The notes below the pieces were generated by a model, which did not search any database, was not told the origin of the DNA, and saw nothing but the letters and a program-made list of their open reading frames with translations. The translations under genes were made by a program, and so were the position numbers. DNA of 64,000 bases from positions 5,456,001 through 5,520,000 of the forward strand of contig OZ241994.1 of NCBI GenBank assembly GCA_965204525.1, in the 5' to 3' direction. Numbering within the stretch: the stretch's first letter is position 1; each line of letters begins with the position of its first letter. This DNA comes from Bin5 sp965204525. GTDB lineage: Bacteria > Chloroflexota > Anaerolineae > Caldilineales > Caldilineaceae. Positions 1 through 5,788 of this stretch are shown in pieces.

Positions 1-807
1 AGTCGGAGAACGATCCAGCAGCCAGCCCAGGACGTTGCCGTTTCCTATCAGTCCGTAACTGTCGTAGTATCGGAACATGGCGGCCAGCGCCCGGACTGTC
101 CCAGTGAGCATTCCGCTGGACGAGGCAGACGATTCCCACGCCTCAATAGATATCTGAATTGCATCTACAGGGCTGCCCAAACGGTCGCCCAGTGTCAGCG
201 CTATCTCCTCCGAGGAGAGATTCTCGGGTCCGGCCAATTCGTAAATCGCTCCATCGTGCCCGGATTCTGTCAGGACGCGCGCAGCGGCCAAGGCAACGTC
301 AGCCAGGTCAACGAGAGAGAAGCGGGCCCGAATGTTATACGGTACCACATACTTGCCTTGCGTCGCAATGTCCTCAAGGTAGCCAAGCACGTTCTGCATG
401 TACGCGCATGGCTGGAGAATTGTGAAAGGCAGGCCGCCGCGAAAGATCTCCTCTTCCACGCGCAGCTTTTGCCAGTGGTGGGGCATCTCTTCTGTTTGCG
501 GGTGAAGCACCGAGTGGTAGACGATGCGTTTGACGCCGGCCAACCGTGCGGCCTTCACTGCCAATCGACCGACCTCAACCTCGCGGGGATACATGTTGGG
601 GCAGATGAGATAGATCGCTTCTATCCTGCGGCACGCCTCCTCCCACAGGCGCGGATCCCCCAGGTCGCCGACAACTGTATCTTCTGCTGGAAGGTCCTCG
701 GACTGTTCAGGACGCCGCAGCCAAGCGCGTGCAGGCTGTCCGGACTGGGCCAATGCGTCAAGGACGGCCTTGCCGGTCTTGCCGGCTGCGCCGGTCACCA
801 GGATCAT
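1..807 (-). CDS. NmrA-like NAD(P)-binding oxidoreductase, cut by the window edge
   Basis: The minus-strand frame starts at ATG 807 and stays open to base 1, so the C-terminus lies outside the window. The product begins MILVTGAAGKTGKAVLDAL, a Rossmann fold with the glycine-rich GxxGxxG dinucleotide loop at residues 6-12. Further on are the NmrA/atypical SDR landmarks: IYLICPN, GVKRIVYHSV and FTILQPCAYMQNV, followed by RFSLVDLADVA and a YELAGPENLSSEEIA segment. The family includes NAD(P)H-quinone reductases and NADP-sensing regulators; the substrate cannot be told. Its ATG overlaps the TGA of the Uma2 gene upstream (ATGA, 804-807), so translation is probably coupled to that now disrupted gene. 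This frame is easy to miss because it has no stop inside the window. Confidence 0.85.
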   Translation of the reverse strand, partial: MILVTGAAGKTGKAVLDALAQSGQPARAWLRRPEQSEDLPAEDTVVGDLGDPRLWEEACRRIEAIYLICPNMYPREVEVGRLAVKAARLAGVKRIVYHSVLHPQTEEMPHHWQKLRVEEEIFRGGLPFTILQPCAYMQNVLGYLEDIATQGKYVVPYNIRARFSLVDLADVALAAARVLTESGHDGAIYELAGPENLSSEEIALTLGDRLGSPVDAIQISIEAWESSASSSGMLTGTVRALAAMFRYYDSYGLIGNGNVLGWLLDRSPT

Positions 808-1313
808 ACGGGGATAATCTCGTCGACGGGAACGGCAAATCCTTCCAGAACTACTGAACGGGCGGCTTCACCTTCCTTCCACTCTCCATGTCGCACGTAG
901 GTTCCGCTTCGTAAGACATGGATCTCTACCGTCCGCCTGTGGGGATCGATTATCCAGTATTCGGGCACGCCCGCCTCTTCGTAGAGTTCGTATTTCAGGC
1001 TTCGGTCGTGGGCTGGGTTAGAAGGAGACAGAACCTCGATTGCCAAGTCTGGAGCACCTTCAATGTAAGTTTCTCCTACTATGTCGAGTCGATCTTTGCG
1101 TACGAAAAGTATGTCTGGCTGTACAGGGTCTCCTAACTTTTCGGGGAGAAGAACATCGATGGGAGCACCGAATGCTGTTCCAACTTTATGCTCCTCAAGA
1201 AACGCCTCCAGAAAGTAAGATAGCCGGAATATGACTCGCTGGTGCAGTGGTCGCGGCACCGCCGACATGTAGAGTTCTCCCCGTATTACTTCGTATCGGG
1301 GAATTATATACAT
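804..1313 (-). CDS. Uma2-family endonuclease, 3' part of a gene split by an IS element
   Basis: Uma2 (DUF820) proteins have a PD-(D/E)xK nuclease fold. Visible hallmarks are RYEVIRGELYM near the N-terminus, QPDILFV, GAPDLAIEVLSPS with the catalytic D and E, K in RSLKYELYEEAGV, and EYWIIDP. The first residues MYIIP are not native: they are read through the terminal repeat of the mobile element (1299-1322), and native coding resumes at the target duplication with RYEVIRG. The missing N-terminus is found in the same frame at 4378-4499; together they give about 202 codons, normal for the family. A likelier functional start now is ATG 1268, which has GGGGAG 8 bases upstream (1277-1282) and gives 154 residues. 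The stop overlaps the NmrA-like start by 4 bases. Whether the truncated product is active is unknown. Confidence 0.85.
   Translation of the reverse strand: MYIIPRYEVIRGELYMSAVPRPLHQRVIFRLSYFLEAFLEEHKVGTAFGAPIDVLLPEKLGDPVQPDILFVRKDRLDIVGETYIEGAPDLAIEVLSPSNPAHDRSLKYELYEEAGVPEYWIIDPHRRTVEIHVLRSGTYVRHGEWKEGEAARSVVLEGFAVPVDEIIPV
1291..1298. repeat. 8-bp target site duplication, left copy
   Basis: TCGTATCG here is identical to 4378-4385 and directly abuts the element terminus GGGAATTATATACA. It encodes part of the RYE codons of the interrupted Uma2 gene on the minus strand. IS1595-family elements characteristically make 8-bp duplications. Confidence 0.93.
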
Positions 1314-1322
1314 TACTAGACA
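1299..1322 (+). repeat. Left terminal inverted repeat of the IS1595-family element
   Basis: 24 bases starting GGGAATTATATACA and ending CTAGACA. They match the reverse complement of 4354-4377 at 22 of 24 positions; the two differences are at repeat positions 15 and 17. On the minus strand the repeat contains a perfect TATAAT (1303-1308). Confidence 0.92.
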
Positions 1323-1332
1323 GGGCGTCCAA
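1303..1332 (-). promoter_or_regulatory. Outward-facing promoter formed by the left end of the element
   Basis: On the minus strand TTGGAC (1327-1332) lies 18 bases before a perfect TATAAT (1303-1308), the latter inside the terminal repeat. Transcription would start near 1296 and run into the truncated Uma2 gene and the NmrA-like gene. The first in-frame ATG with a good ribosome binding site downstream is 1268. The -35 match is partial (TTGGAC versus TTGACA). Confidence 0.45.
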
Positions 1333-1522
1333 TTTGGATTGTACGGAGTCTGGACAGAATGTATTCACCCCTGTTCATAGCGACAGACAGCGGCTGGGCG
1401 ACATTTCGTCCGGTCAATTCGACGTTCCCACGTTTGACGCGATCAAGTGTTCTGTGATAACCTGCTTTCAACAGGTAGCACCTTTGCCCGAAATTTCTCG
1501 GGCCGCTTCATATCGTGAAAAA

Positions 1523-1565
1523 GAGAAAGAGCACCCATGGTTTTTCCGGCCCGGTGCTCTCTCTC
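1523..1565. other. Long hairpin in the element's left intergenic region
   Basis: 1523-1535 pairs with 1553-1565 (12 of 13 bases complementary, core GAGCACC/GGTGCTC) around a 17-base loop. No poly-T follows on either strand. The stretch 1323-1833 has no convincing gene; this hairpin and the one at 1640-1677 are its main contents. Confidence 0.6.
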
Positions 1566-1639
1566 AGATCGACGAAAGGGATAACCCCCGTCTCTACTTA
1601 GTGTAGTGAATCTCCTTAAAATTGTCAATATCTGGTGAG

Positions 1640-1677
1640 AGAGCTCCGACTTGGCGGAAACGCCGGTGCGGAGCTCT
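1640..1677. other. Two-part stem-loop upstream of the transposase
   Basis: AGAGCTCCG (1640-1648) pairs perfectly with CGGAGCTCT (1669-1677). Inside the loop a second stem GGCG-GAAA-CGCC has a GNRA tetraloop. On the plus strand the sequence continues TTCATTTTG, so it could act as a weak terminator that shields the transposase from read-through; a structured RNA or protein-binding site is equally possible. Confidence 0.6.
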
Positions 1678-1776
1678 TTCATTTTGCCCCGGGAGATATT
1701 GGCAATGAGAACACTGACCCGAATCTACAAAAGAATGTGGCTGTTCATAGTGGTACATCCGCATCAGGTTGAACAC

Positions 1777-1794
1777 CTACTGCATCTGTGCCAC
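1777..1794 (+). repeat. Direct repeat flanking the transposase gene (left copy; right copy 2810-2827)
   Basis: CTACTGCATCTGTGCCAC here resembles CTATTGCATCTGTAACAC at 2810-2827 (15 of 18 identical, core TGCATCTGT). The copies bracket the transposase gene. The right copy overlaps a candidate promoter for the passenger genes. Confidence 0.5.
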
Positions 1795-1833
1795 TTCGTC
1801 CATCTGTACCTGCATTGAACAAAAGGAGGGATC

Positions 1834-2775
1834 ATGACAAGGGAAAACATGAGCCTGTTCACAATGTTCAAGCACTTCTCCGAGGAGCCGGCGGCCAGAA
1901 AGTGGTTCGAGAGCATTGTGTGGCCTAGCGGAGAACGGTTCTGCCCCCGTTGCGGTGGCAACAACACGAAAGAAGTGCCTAACGAAAAACCGATGCCGTA
2001 TCACTGCGGCGACTGCCGCAAGTATTTCAGCGTGAAGACCGGGACCGTCATGGAGAAAAGCAACCTCAAACTCCACAAATGGGCAATGGCGATCTATCTC
2101 ATCGCGTCCCACCCGAAGGGAATCTCCAGCTTGCAGATGCACCGCGCCCTCGGTGTAACCCAGAAGACTGCCTGGATGATGATGCAGAAGATACGCGAGT
2201 GCTGGAGTCTCGAAGAGGGAAACCTGTTTCTTGACGATATGCTGTCCGGCGAAGTGGAGGTTGACGAAACCTACATCGGCGGCAAGGAAAAGAACAAGCA
2301 CGCCAAAAAGAAGATGCGGCTTGGAGGCGGCGTTGCCGGCAAAATTCCGGTCGTTGGCGCCCAGGAAAGAGGCGGCCGAGTCTTTGCCAAGCCCGTCCCA
2401 AACACGAGTGCAGAAGTGCTGAGCATCTTCATTGCGCAAAACGTCCGTCATGGTTCGATGGTGTACACCGACAATCACCGGAGCTATCCCCTGAGCATAC
2501 CTTTTTGGCACTACGGCCACGAGGTAGTTGTACATAGCAAGGGCGAATATGTCAGGGGAGCTGCGCACACGAACAGCATCGAATCGTTCTGGGCTGTCTT
2601 GAAACGGGGCTACATCGGCTCCTACCACTGGTGGTCGCAAAAGCACCTGCACCGCTATGTCAAAGAATTCAGTGGCCGCCACAACATGCGGCACATGGCA
2701 ACGTCGGAGAAGATGGAAGAGATCGCCAGAGGACTCCGCGGAAAATCTCTGGCATACAAGGAGCTGACCAGGTAG
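1834..2775 (+). CDS. IS1595/ISXO2-type DDE transposase
   Basis: This 313-residue protein should catalyse movement of the 1299-4377 element. An N-terminal zinc ribbon has C37-x2-C40 and C58-x2-C61 (FCPRC, HCGDC), followed by a helical region resembling a winged helix (SSLQMHRALGVTQKTAWMM). The ISXO2-type catalytic domain has VDETYIGG (D144, E145), YTDNHRSY (D213) and HTNSIESFW (E250), which fit the DDE triad, then a KRGYIGSYHWWSQKHLHRY segment typical of the family. Length is normal and no frameshift or stop interrupts it, so it appears intact. AAAGGAGGG (1820-1828) sits just before the ATG. It reads in the same direction as the two passenger genes downstream. Confidence 0.93.
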   Translation: MTRENMSLFTMFKHFSEEPAARKWFESIVWPSGERFCPRCGGNNTKEVPNEKPMPYHCGDCRKYFSVKTGTVMEKSNLKLHKWAMAIYLIASHPKGISSLQMHRALGVTQKTAWMMMQKIRECWSLEEGNLFLDDMLSGEVEVDETYIGGKEKNKHAKKKMRLGGGVAGKIPVVGAQERGGRVFAKPVPNTSAEVLSIFIAQNVRHGSMVYTDNHRSYPLSIPFWHYGHEVVVHSKGEYVRGAAHTNSIESFWAVLKRGYIGSYHWWSQKHLHRYVKEFSGRHNMRHMATSEKMEEIARGLRGKSLAYKELTR

Positions 2776-2812
2776 GACGATCTTCCCCTAACACCCCTCT
2801 ACCCTGTATCTA

Positions 2813-2841
2813 TTGCATCTGTAACACCGCTCTGGTACAAT
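2813..2841 (+). promoter_or_regulatory. Candidate promoter for the passenger genes
   Basis: TTGCAT (2813-2818), 17-base spacer, TACAAT (2836-2841). Transcription would begin near 2848, about 135 bases before the ATG at 2984, so the folded leader at 2881-2977 would be transcribed. Confidence 0.5.
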
Positions 2842-2880
2842 AACGGCACACCACAGTAATACGCGATCCTGAAACGCTAG

Positions 2881-2977
2881 GACAGGAAGTTGGCGCGTTA
2901 TGCGCCCCCTTGCTGGCTCTGAAACAGGATTGTGTATTGCTGTGGTGGCATCCACTTCCTGTCACCACCAAGGGGGC
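2881..2977 (+). promoter_or_regulatory. Structured 5' leader with pseudoknot-like pairing over the ribosome binding site
   Basis: Two perfect pairings interleave. GACAGGAAGT (2881-2890) pairs with ACTTCCTGTC (2954-2963), and GCCCCCTTG (2904-2912) pairs with CAAGGGGGC (2969-2977). The second contains the AAGGGGG that serves the ATG at 2984. The order 5'A-5'B-3'A-3'B is pseudoknot topology. Local alternatives exist: GGCGC/GCGCC (2892-2896 with 2902-2906) and TGGTGG/CCACCA (2943-2948 with 2965-2970). The layout fits a translational switch hiding the ribosome binding site. It matches no riboswitch class I recognise; ligand and function are unknown. Confidence 0.55.
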
Positions 2978-2983
2978 ACCGCG

Positions 2984-3682
2984 ATGAAACGAAACCTGAA
3001 GTTGCTGTTTGGAATGGCGATCATTTTCGCCATATTGACACCGCAGTTTCTTTTTGCCCAGGATGGAATTTCACTAGAGAGTCTGTCTGAGAGAATCGAT
3101 ACTCTCTTTCAGGGGCAAAACGACTCAAACAAACGCATTTCGGCACTAGAAACGAGACAGGCACCGACTCCGACCAAGACACGGCGGCCAACTCGTACTC
3201 CAACATCTACGAGGCAGCGACCACCGCCAACTGCAACCCGCAATGTTGAAGCGACTGCCACAGCGCGGGCTCGCTATCGTGCCACCCAAGTGGCACGAGC
3301 CAACGCGAAAAAATCCGGCATTTCGGAGTCGGAATATGAGGAGAAACTGACGGAAATGACAGAGCTGGCGACAGCGGCAATGATTGGAATAAACGCGTCA
3401 TTCAACAGGCCGCAGTTGAACAACCAGAATTGGCATGACCTGTTGAATATATACCTGGAAACGCTCACTGACTTCTATGACAGTGCAAAGGGTATAAAGC
3501 CGCCAGCTTCCCTGCAATCGGCCCACAATGTGTTTGTGCAAGGAGCGAAGCATTGCGCCAACGCTTCTGCACTCATCACTGACGGGCTCAAAAAACGTGA
3601 CGGCGATCTCTTTGCAGAGGCTGCAAATGAAATCGACGAATGCACTCGACTTGTCGGCATGGCAGTGAATATGATGCAGTAG
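2984..3682 (+). CDS. Secreted Thr/Pro-rich protein of unknown function, IS passenger
   Basis: ATG 2984 is chosen because AAGGGGG precedes it and because a signal peptide starts there: MKRN, then the hydrophobic stretch LLFGMAIIFAILTPQFLFA, giving 232 residues. After cleavage come a short coiled-coil-like heptad region (SLESLSERIDTLFQ to RISALETRQ), a Thr/Pro/Arg-rich linker (PTPTKTRRPTRTPTSTRQR), an Ala/Arg-rich helix, and a mostly helical C-terminal domain of about 130 residues with two cysteines (HCANAS, DECTRL) that might form a disulfide. I recognise no family. PTRTPT linkers are frequent in Chloroflexota secreted proteins, which suggests the cargo came from this lineage. It lies downstream of the transposase, within the element. 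Confidence 0.8.
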   Translation: MKRNLKLLFGMAIIFAILTPQFLFAQDGISLESLSERIDTLFQGQNDSNKRISALETRQAPTPTKTRRPTRTPTSTRQRPPPTATRNVEATATARARYRATQVARANAKKSGISESEYEEKLTEMTELATAAMIGINASFNRPQLNNQNWHDLLNIYLETLTDFYDSAKGIKPPASLQSAHNVFVQGAKHCANASALITDGLKKRDGDLFAEAANEIDECTRLVGMAVNMMQ

Positions 3683-3702
3683 CCTGCTGACCAGCCACCC
3701 AA

Positions 3703-3859
3703 ATCATGGTGCAGTATGTTGGTCACAACAAACAGGGTAGTTGGGTGTCTCCGCTGGGGCCTTCATCTTGCGATGAACCCCCTGTGGAGGCCCCGGCGGG
3801 GACCACCCCCGTACCCGGCTGCCCTTGTCTCTGTTGTGACCAACACACTGCACCATGAT
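3703..3859. repeat. 157-base near-complete palindrome between the passenger genes
   Basis: The outer arms 3703-3730 and 3832-3859 are complementary at 27 of 28 positions. Inside, GGGTA/TACCC (3735-3739 with 3812-3816), GGGTG/CACCC (3743-3747 with 3804-3808) and an 11-bp stem (3751-3761 with 3789-3799, one G-T pair) continue the same helix. A TTCATC-TTGC-GATGAA hairpin (3762-3777) sits inside. The whole segment folds into one long rod. No target duplication is obvious at its ends. It may be a nested MITE-like repeat, a transcription attenuator before the 50-residue gene, or a small structured RNA. Confidence 0.75.
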
Positions 3860-3877
3860 CCAGTGAAAGGAGAGCCT

Positions 3878-4030
3878 ATGTCAAAGTCATCGGCAAAGGA
3901 AACAAAGAAGAAGAATGAAGAGGTGGCGATACGTGCCACCCCGGAAAAAATCGCCCAGGCGCTCTTCGCCCCGGTCCGACGCAAACGCGAAGCCAAATTG
4001 AAGGCCGAGGCCAAGAAGCAGGACGCCTAA
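3878..4030 (+). CDS. 50-residue basic protein of unknown function, IS passenger
   Basis: ATG 3878 has AAAGGAG (3866-3872) 5 bases upstream. The product starts MSKSSAKETKKKNEEV, passes through a central ATPEKIAQALFAPVRR helix and ends in a Lys/Ala/Glu helix. It is rich in Lys, Arg and Glu with no membrane segment or cysteine, which suggests a cytoplasmic nucleic-acid or protein-binding role; that is only a guess. The central ATPE(K/E)-A-x-ALF-like stretch recalls short hypothetical proteins of environmental bacteria, but I cannot name a family. The long palindrome 3703-3859 lies immediately upstream, so expression may depend on it. The longer frame reaching upstream through the palindrome is not credible as coding sequence. 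Confidence 0.7.
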   Translation: MSKSSAKETKKKNEEVAIRATPEKIAQALFAPVRRKREAKLKAEAKKQDA

Positions 4031-4236
4031 TACACCTGGGTACGTGTGTTCCGCATAGGATCATCTTCTCGTTGCGGTTGCCGTGACTGCGAGGCGCCCA
4101 GTTCCGGCCTGCCTTTCCGTGACCCAGTCTCGACGGGTCGATAGTTGGCCGAAGACGGCAATTTTCTCTTCGGGCGGAATCCCGATTCCGTCCCCTCTGG
4201 ATACGGTGAACCCAACGCAGGGTTGCCTTTGTACAT
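4027..4236 (-). CDS. Possible 69-residue Arg/Pro-rich protein at the right end of the element
   Basis: The frame starts MYKGNPALGSPYPEGTESG at ATG 4236, with a strong AGGAGG (4245-4250) 8 bases upstream and a near-palindrome (4253-4273) just before that. The product is hydrophilic, basic, low in hydrophobics and has no recognised domain. Its TAG overlaps the TAA of the converging 50-residue gene by 4 bases. The frame continues upstream to a TTG at 4329 (100 residues), which would absorb the palindrome into coding sequence. Support is limited to the ribosome binding site and open frame, so this may be spurious. Confidence 0.35.
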   Translation of the reverse strand: MYKGNPALGSPYPEGTESGFRPKRKLPSSANYRPVETGSRKGRPELGASQSRQPQREDDPMRNTRTQVY

Positions 4237-4252
4237 GAGTGCTTCCTCCTGG

Positions 4253-4273
4253 ATGGACTGAACGTTCGTCCAT
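4253..4273. promoter_or_regulatory. Operator-like near-palindrome upstream of the small minus ORF
   Basis: ATGGAC (4253-4258) and GTCCAT (4268-4273) flank the self-complementary GAACGTTC (4260-4267), with one unpaired T at 4259. It could be an operator or an RNA hairpin just before the AGGAGG at 4245-4250. Confidence 0.35.
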
Positions 4274-4353
4274 ATTCTACGCATATTCTCGCAAAAAGCC
4301 AGCTTGACATTTCGGAAGCCATTCTCCAAGATAAATTTGATGATTTTCCCTTG

Positions 4354-4377
4354 TGTCTAGCATTGTATATAATTCCC
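4354..4377 (-). repeat. Right terminal inverted repeat of the IS1595-family element
   Basis: Read on the minus strand it starts GGGAATTATATACA and ends CTAGACA, matching the left end 1299-1322 at 22 of 24 positions. Confidence 0.92.
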
Positions 4378-4385
4378 TCGTATCG
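4378..4385. repeat. 8-bp target site duplication, right copy
   Basis: TCGTATCG, identical to 1291-1298. On the minus strand it completes the KRYE codons of the Uma2 N-terminal fragment. Confidence 0.93.
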
Positions 4386-4499
4386 CTTGCCGTCGTCTGG
4401 GAGAAGGGCATAGTCGTCATACGTCCACACGCCCTTGGTCGGAAGCTGCACGGTCTGTGTAGCATAATTTGCCGTCACCGATTCCCGTACTCTCCGCAC
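4378..4499 (-). pseudogene. Uma2-family endonuclease, 5' part of the split gene
   Basis: From GTG 4499, with AAGGAGAGG upstream, the frame encodes 41 residues ending GVWTYDDYALLPDDGKRYE. This is the canonical Uma2 N-terminus just before the (I/V)IxGELYM strand. At 4377 it runs into the element repeat and continues as nonsense. The rest of the gene resumes at 1298 in the same phase. It was probably a 202-residue endonuclease gene heading the operon with the NmrA-like reductase. Confidence 0.9.
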
Positions 4500-4536
4500 T
4501 TTGCCTCTCCTTCCTCAATCTCAGAAAGCCGCGCAT

Positions 4537-4569
4537 AATGGCCGGTAACCTACCTGGTTACCGGCCATT
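4537..4569. terminator. Strong hairpin, probable terminator of the SBP transcript
   Basis: AATGGCCGGTAACC (4537-4550) pairs perfectly over 14 bp with 4556-4569 around a 5-base loop. It lies just after the minus-strand substrate-binding protein gene. No T-run follows, so the mechanism is uncertain, but position and stability fit transcript end formation. Confidence 0.6.
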
Positions 4570-4603
4570 GGTGACTCGCCGCGTTATCCGGTTTATCGAG
4601 CGG

Positions 4604-5746
4604 CTATTCGCCACCCTCCACTAGCTCGACCTCAATGGGTGCGTAGTTGTCTCCCATCAAGTCGCCTTCCAGCAGTGCGAGTGCCGACTCTGCAAGATCA
4701 GTACGAAATGCGCCTTCGCTGGGCACATCGGAAATAACGCCGCCTTCAACGGACACCTGCACGGTCTGGTCCCACAGGGCTTGGTCCATCACGCCGATTC
4801 CGGCCGGCGAAGGCCAGATTAGCTGATTGATCTCGTTCAGCTGCCAGGTCATGTGGCTGCGGCCGAGCGTGGGGCCATTGTCGAGGACAACCTGTACACA
4901 GGCGTCAAAATTGTCACGGCAGAACAGCCAGCCCTTGAAGCTGGCGGCCAGGAAGCGAACCGCAATGTCCTCATTGCCCTCCTCCGCCAGCCAGGACTCG
5001 CGGGCGAAAACATGATCCTGCAACATGGCGGTGCCGACGTCGTTGAAGTCGATGACCACCAGATCAGACGGCTGATAGAGTTCGCCGGTCTCTGGGTTGA
5101 CTGCCTCCAACACCTGGGCGTACTCGTTGTAGATCATGGCCTGGGCCGCGTCGAGCTCCCGGTTGAGCAGAGCCAGCATGTCGAAGCTCTGCTGGATGAT
5201 TGTGACGTCGTCCGGGTTGTTCGGGTCGATGCCTTCAGCTCGCATCGCCACGAACAGCTCATGCTCATTGCCGAATCCCCAGGTACCGATCTTCTTGCCC
5301 GCCATGTCGGCGATGGTTTCAACCGGCGCGTCGGCCCACGAGACCTCGAGGGTACCGCTGCGTTGGAATACCTGGGCGATATTCACCAGATCGGCGCCTT
5401 CAGCCCGAGACGCCAACACCTTGGGCACCCAGGCCAGGCCGAACTCAGCCTGGCCGGAGGCGACCACTTGCTGGGGAACGATATCGACAGCGCCTTCAAG
5501 GATGGTCACGTCCAGGCATTGCTCCGCATAGAAGCCCTGATCGACCGCGGCAAAATAGCCGGCGAACTGGGACTGTGTCACCCACTGGAGTTGCAACTTG
5601 ACCGCCGTAGTTTCGGCACAACCCGCGTCGTCTGACGCCTGTTCCGCGCCAGACTCCATCGCCGGAACAGCCGGTGCTGCGCACGCTCCCAAGACCAGAA
5701 CGAGAAGTACGCACCCGGTCAGCAACAGCGTTTTTCGATTCGTCAT
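4604..5746 (-). CDS. NMT1/THI5-type ABC transporter substrate-binding lipoprotein
   Basis: 380 residues. The lipoprotein signal ends at LGAC with the lipidated Cys22, followed by a mature region typical of SsuA/THI5-like (NMT1) proteins: VKLQLQWVTQSQFAGYFAAVDQGFYAEQCLDVTI, VVASGQAEFGLAWVPKVLASR, and GKKIGTWGFGNEHELF. In this family Chloroflexota members bind pyrimidines and related heterocycles such as thiamine precursors. It is the third gene of the set ATPase (7536-6733), permease (6736-5789), binding protein, with only 42 bases to the permease. Dihydropyrimidinase and beta-ureidopropionase genes nearby make a pyrimidine, hydantoin or similar ligand plausible. A hairpin at 4537-4569 follows. 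Confidence 0.9.
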   Translation of the reverse strand: MTNRKTLLLTGCVLLVLVLGACAAPAVPAMESGAEQASDDAGCAETTAVKLQLQWVTQSQFAGYFAAVDQGFYAEQCLDVTILEGAVDIVPQQVVASGQAEFGLAWVPKVLASRAEGADLVNIAQVFQRSGTLEVSWADAPVETIADMAGKKIGTWGFGNEHELFVAMRAEGIDPNNPDDVTIIQQSFDMLALLNRELDAAQAMIYNEYAQVLEAVNPETGELYQPSDLVVIDFNDVGTAMLQDHVFARESWLAEEGNEDIAVRFLAASFKGWLFCRDNFDACVQVVLDNGPTLGRSHMTWQLNEINQLIWPSPAGIGVMDQALWDQTVQVSVEGGVISDVPSEGAFRTDLAESALALLEGDLMGDNYAPIEVELVEGGE

Positions 5747-5788
5747 GAGATCCTCCCAATGAACTGTGATTGCGTGAGACGACTTTGA

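Larger units (their letters stand above)
1299..4377 (+). mobile_element. IS1595-family element with passenger genes, 3,079 bp, inserted in a Uma2 gene
   Basis: The boundaries are read directly. Both ends carry the inverted repeat starting GGGAATTATATACA and ending CTAGACA (22 of 24 positions match), and the element is flanked by the exact duplication TCGTATCG. Deleting the element and one copy of the duplication joins two Uma2 fragments in frame. Inside are an ISXO2-type transposase (1834-2775), a secreted Thr/Pro-rich protein (2984-3682), a 50-residue basic protein (3878-4030), a possible opposing small ORF (4027-4236), and several hairpin-forming intergenic segments. Members of the IS1595 family are known to carry passenger genes. 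The perfect duplication and nearly intact repeats suggest a recent insertion, possibly still mobile. Confidence 0.92.

Noticed and set aside
256..900. 214-residue plus-strand frame over the NmrA-like gene
   Set aside because: No family features; the minus strand encodes a clear Rossmann protein over the same bases.
1443..1682. 79-residue minus-strand frame in the element's left end
   Set aside because: Starts inside a hairpin, has no ribosome binding site and no recognisable sequence.
1777..2694. 305-residue minus-strand frame over the transposase
   Set aside because: Antisense shadow of the intact DDE transposase.
3876..4499. 207-residue minus-strand frame as a single gene
   Set aside because: Only its first 41 codons are Uma2-like; beyond the target duplication at 4378 it runs into the element end and antisense of the 50-residue gene.
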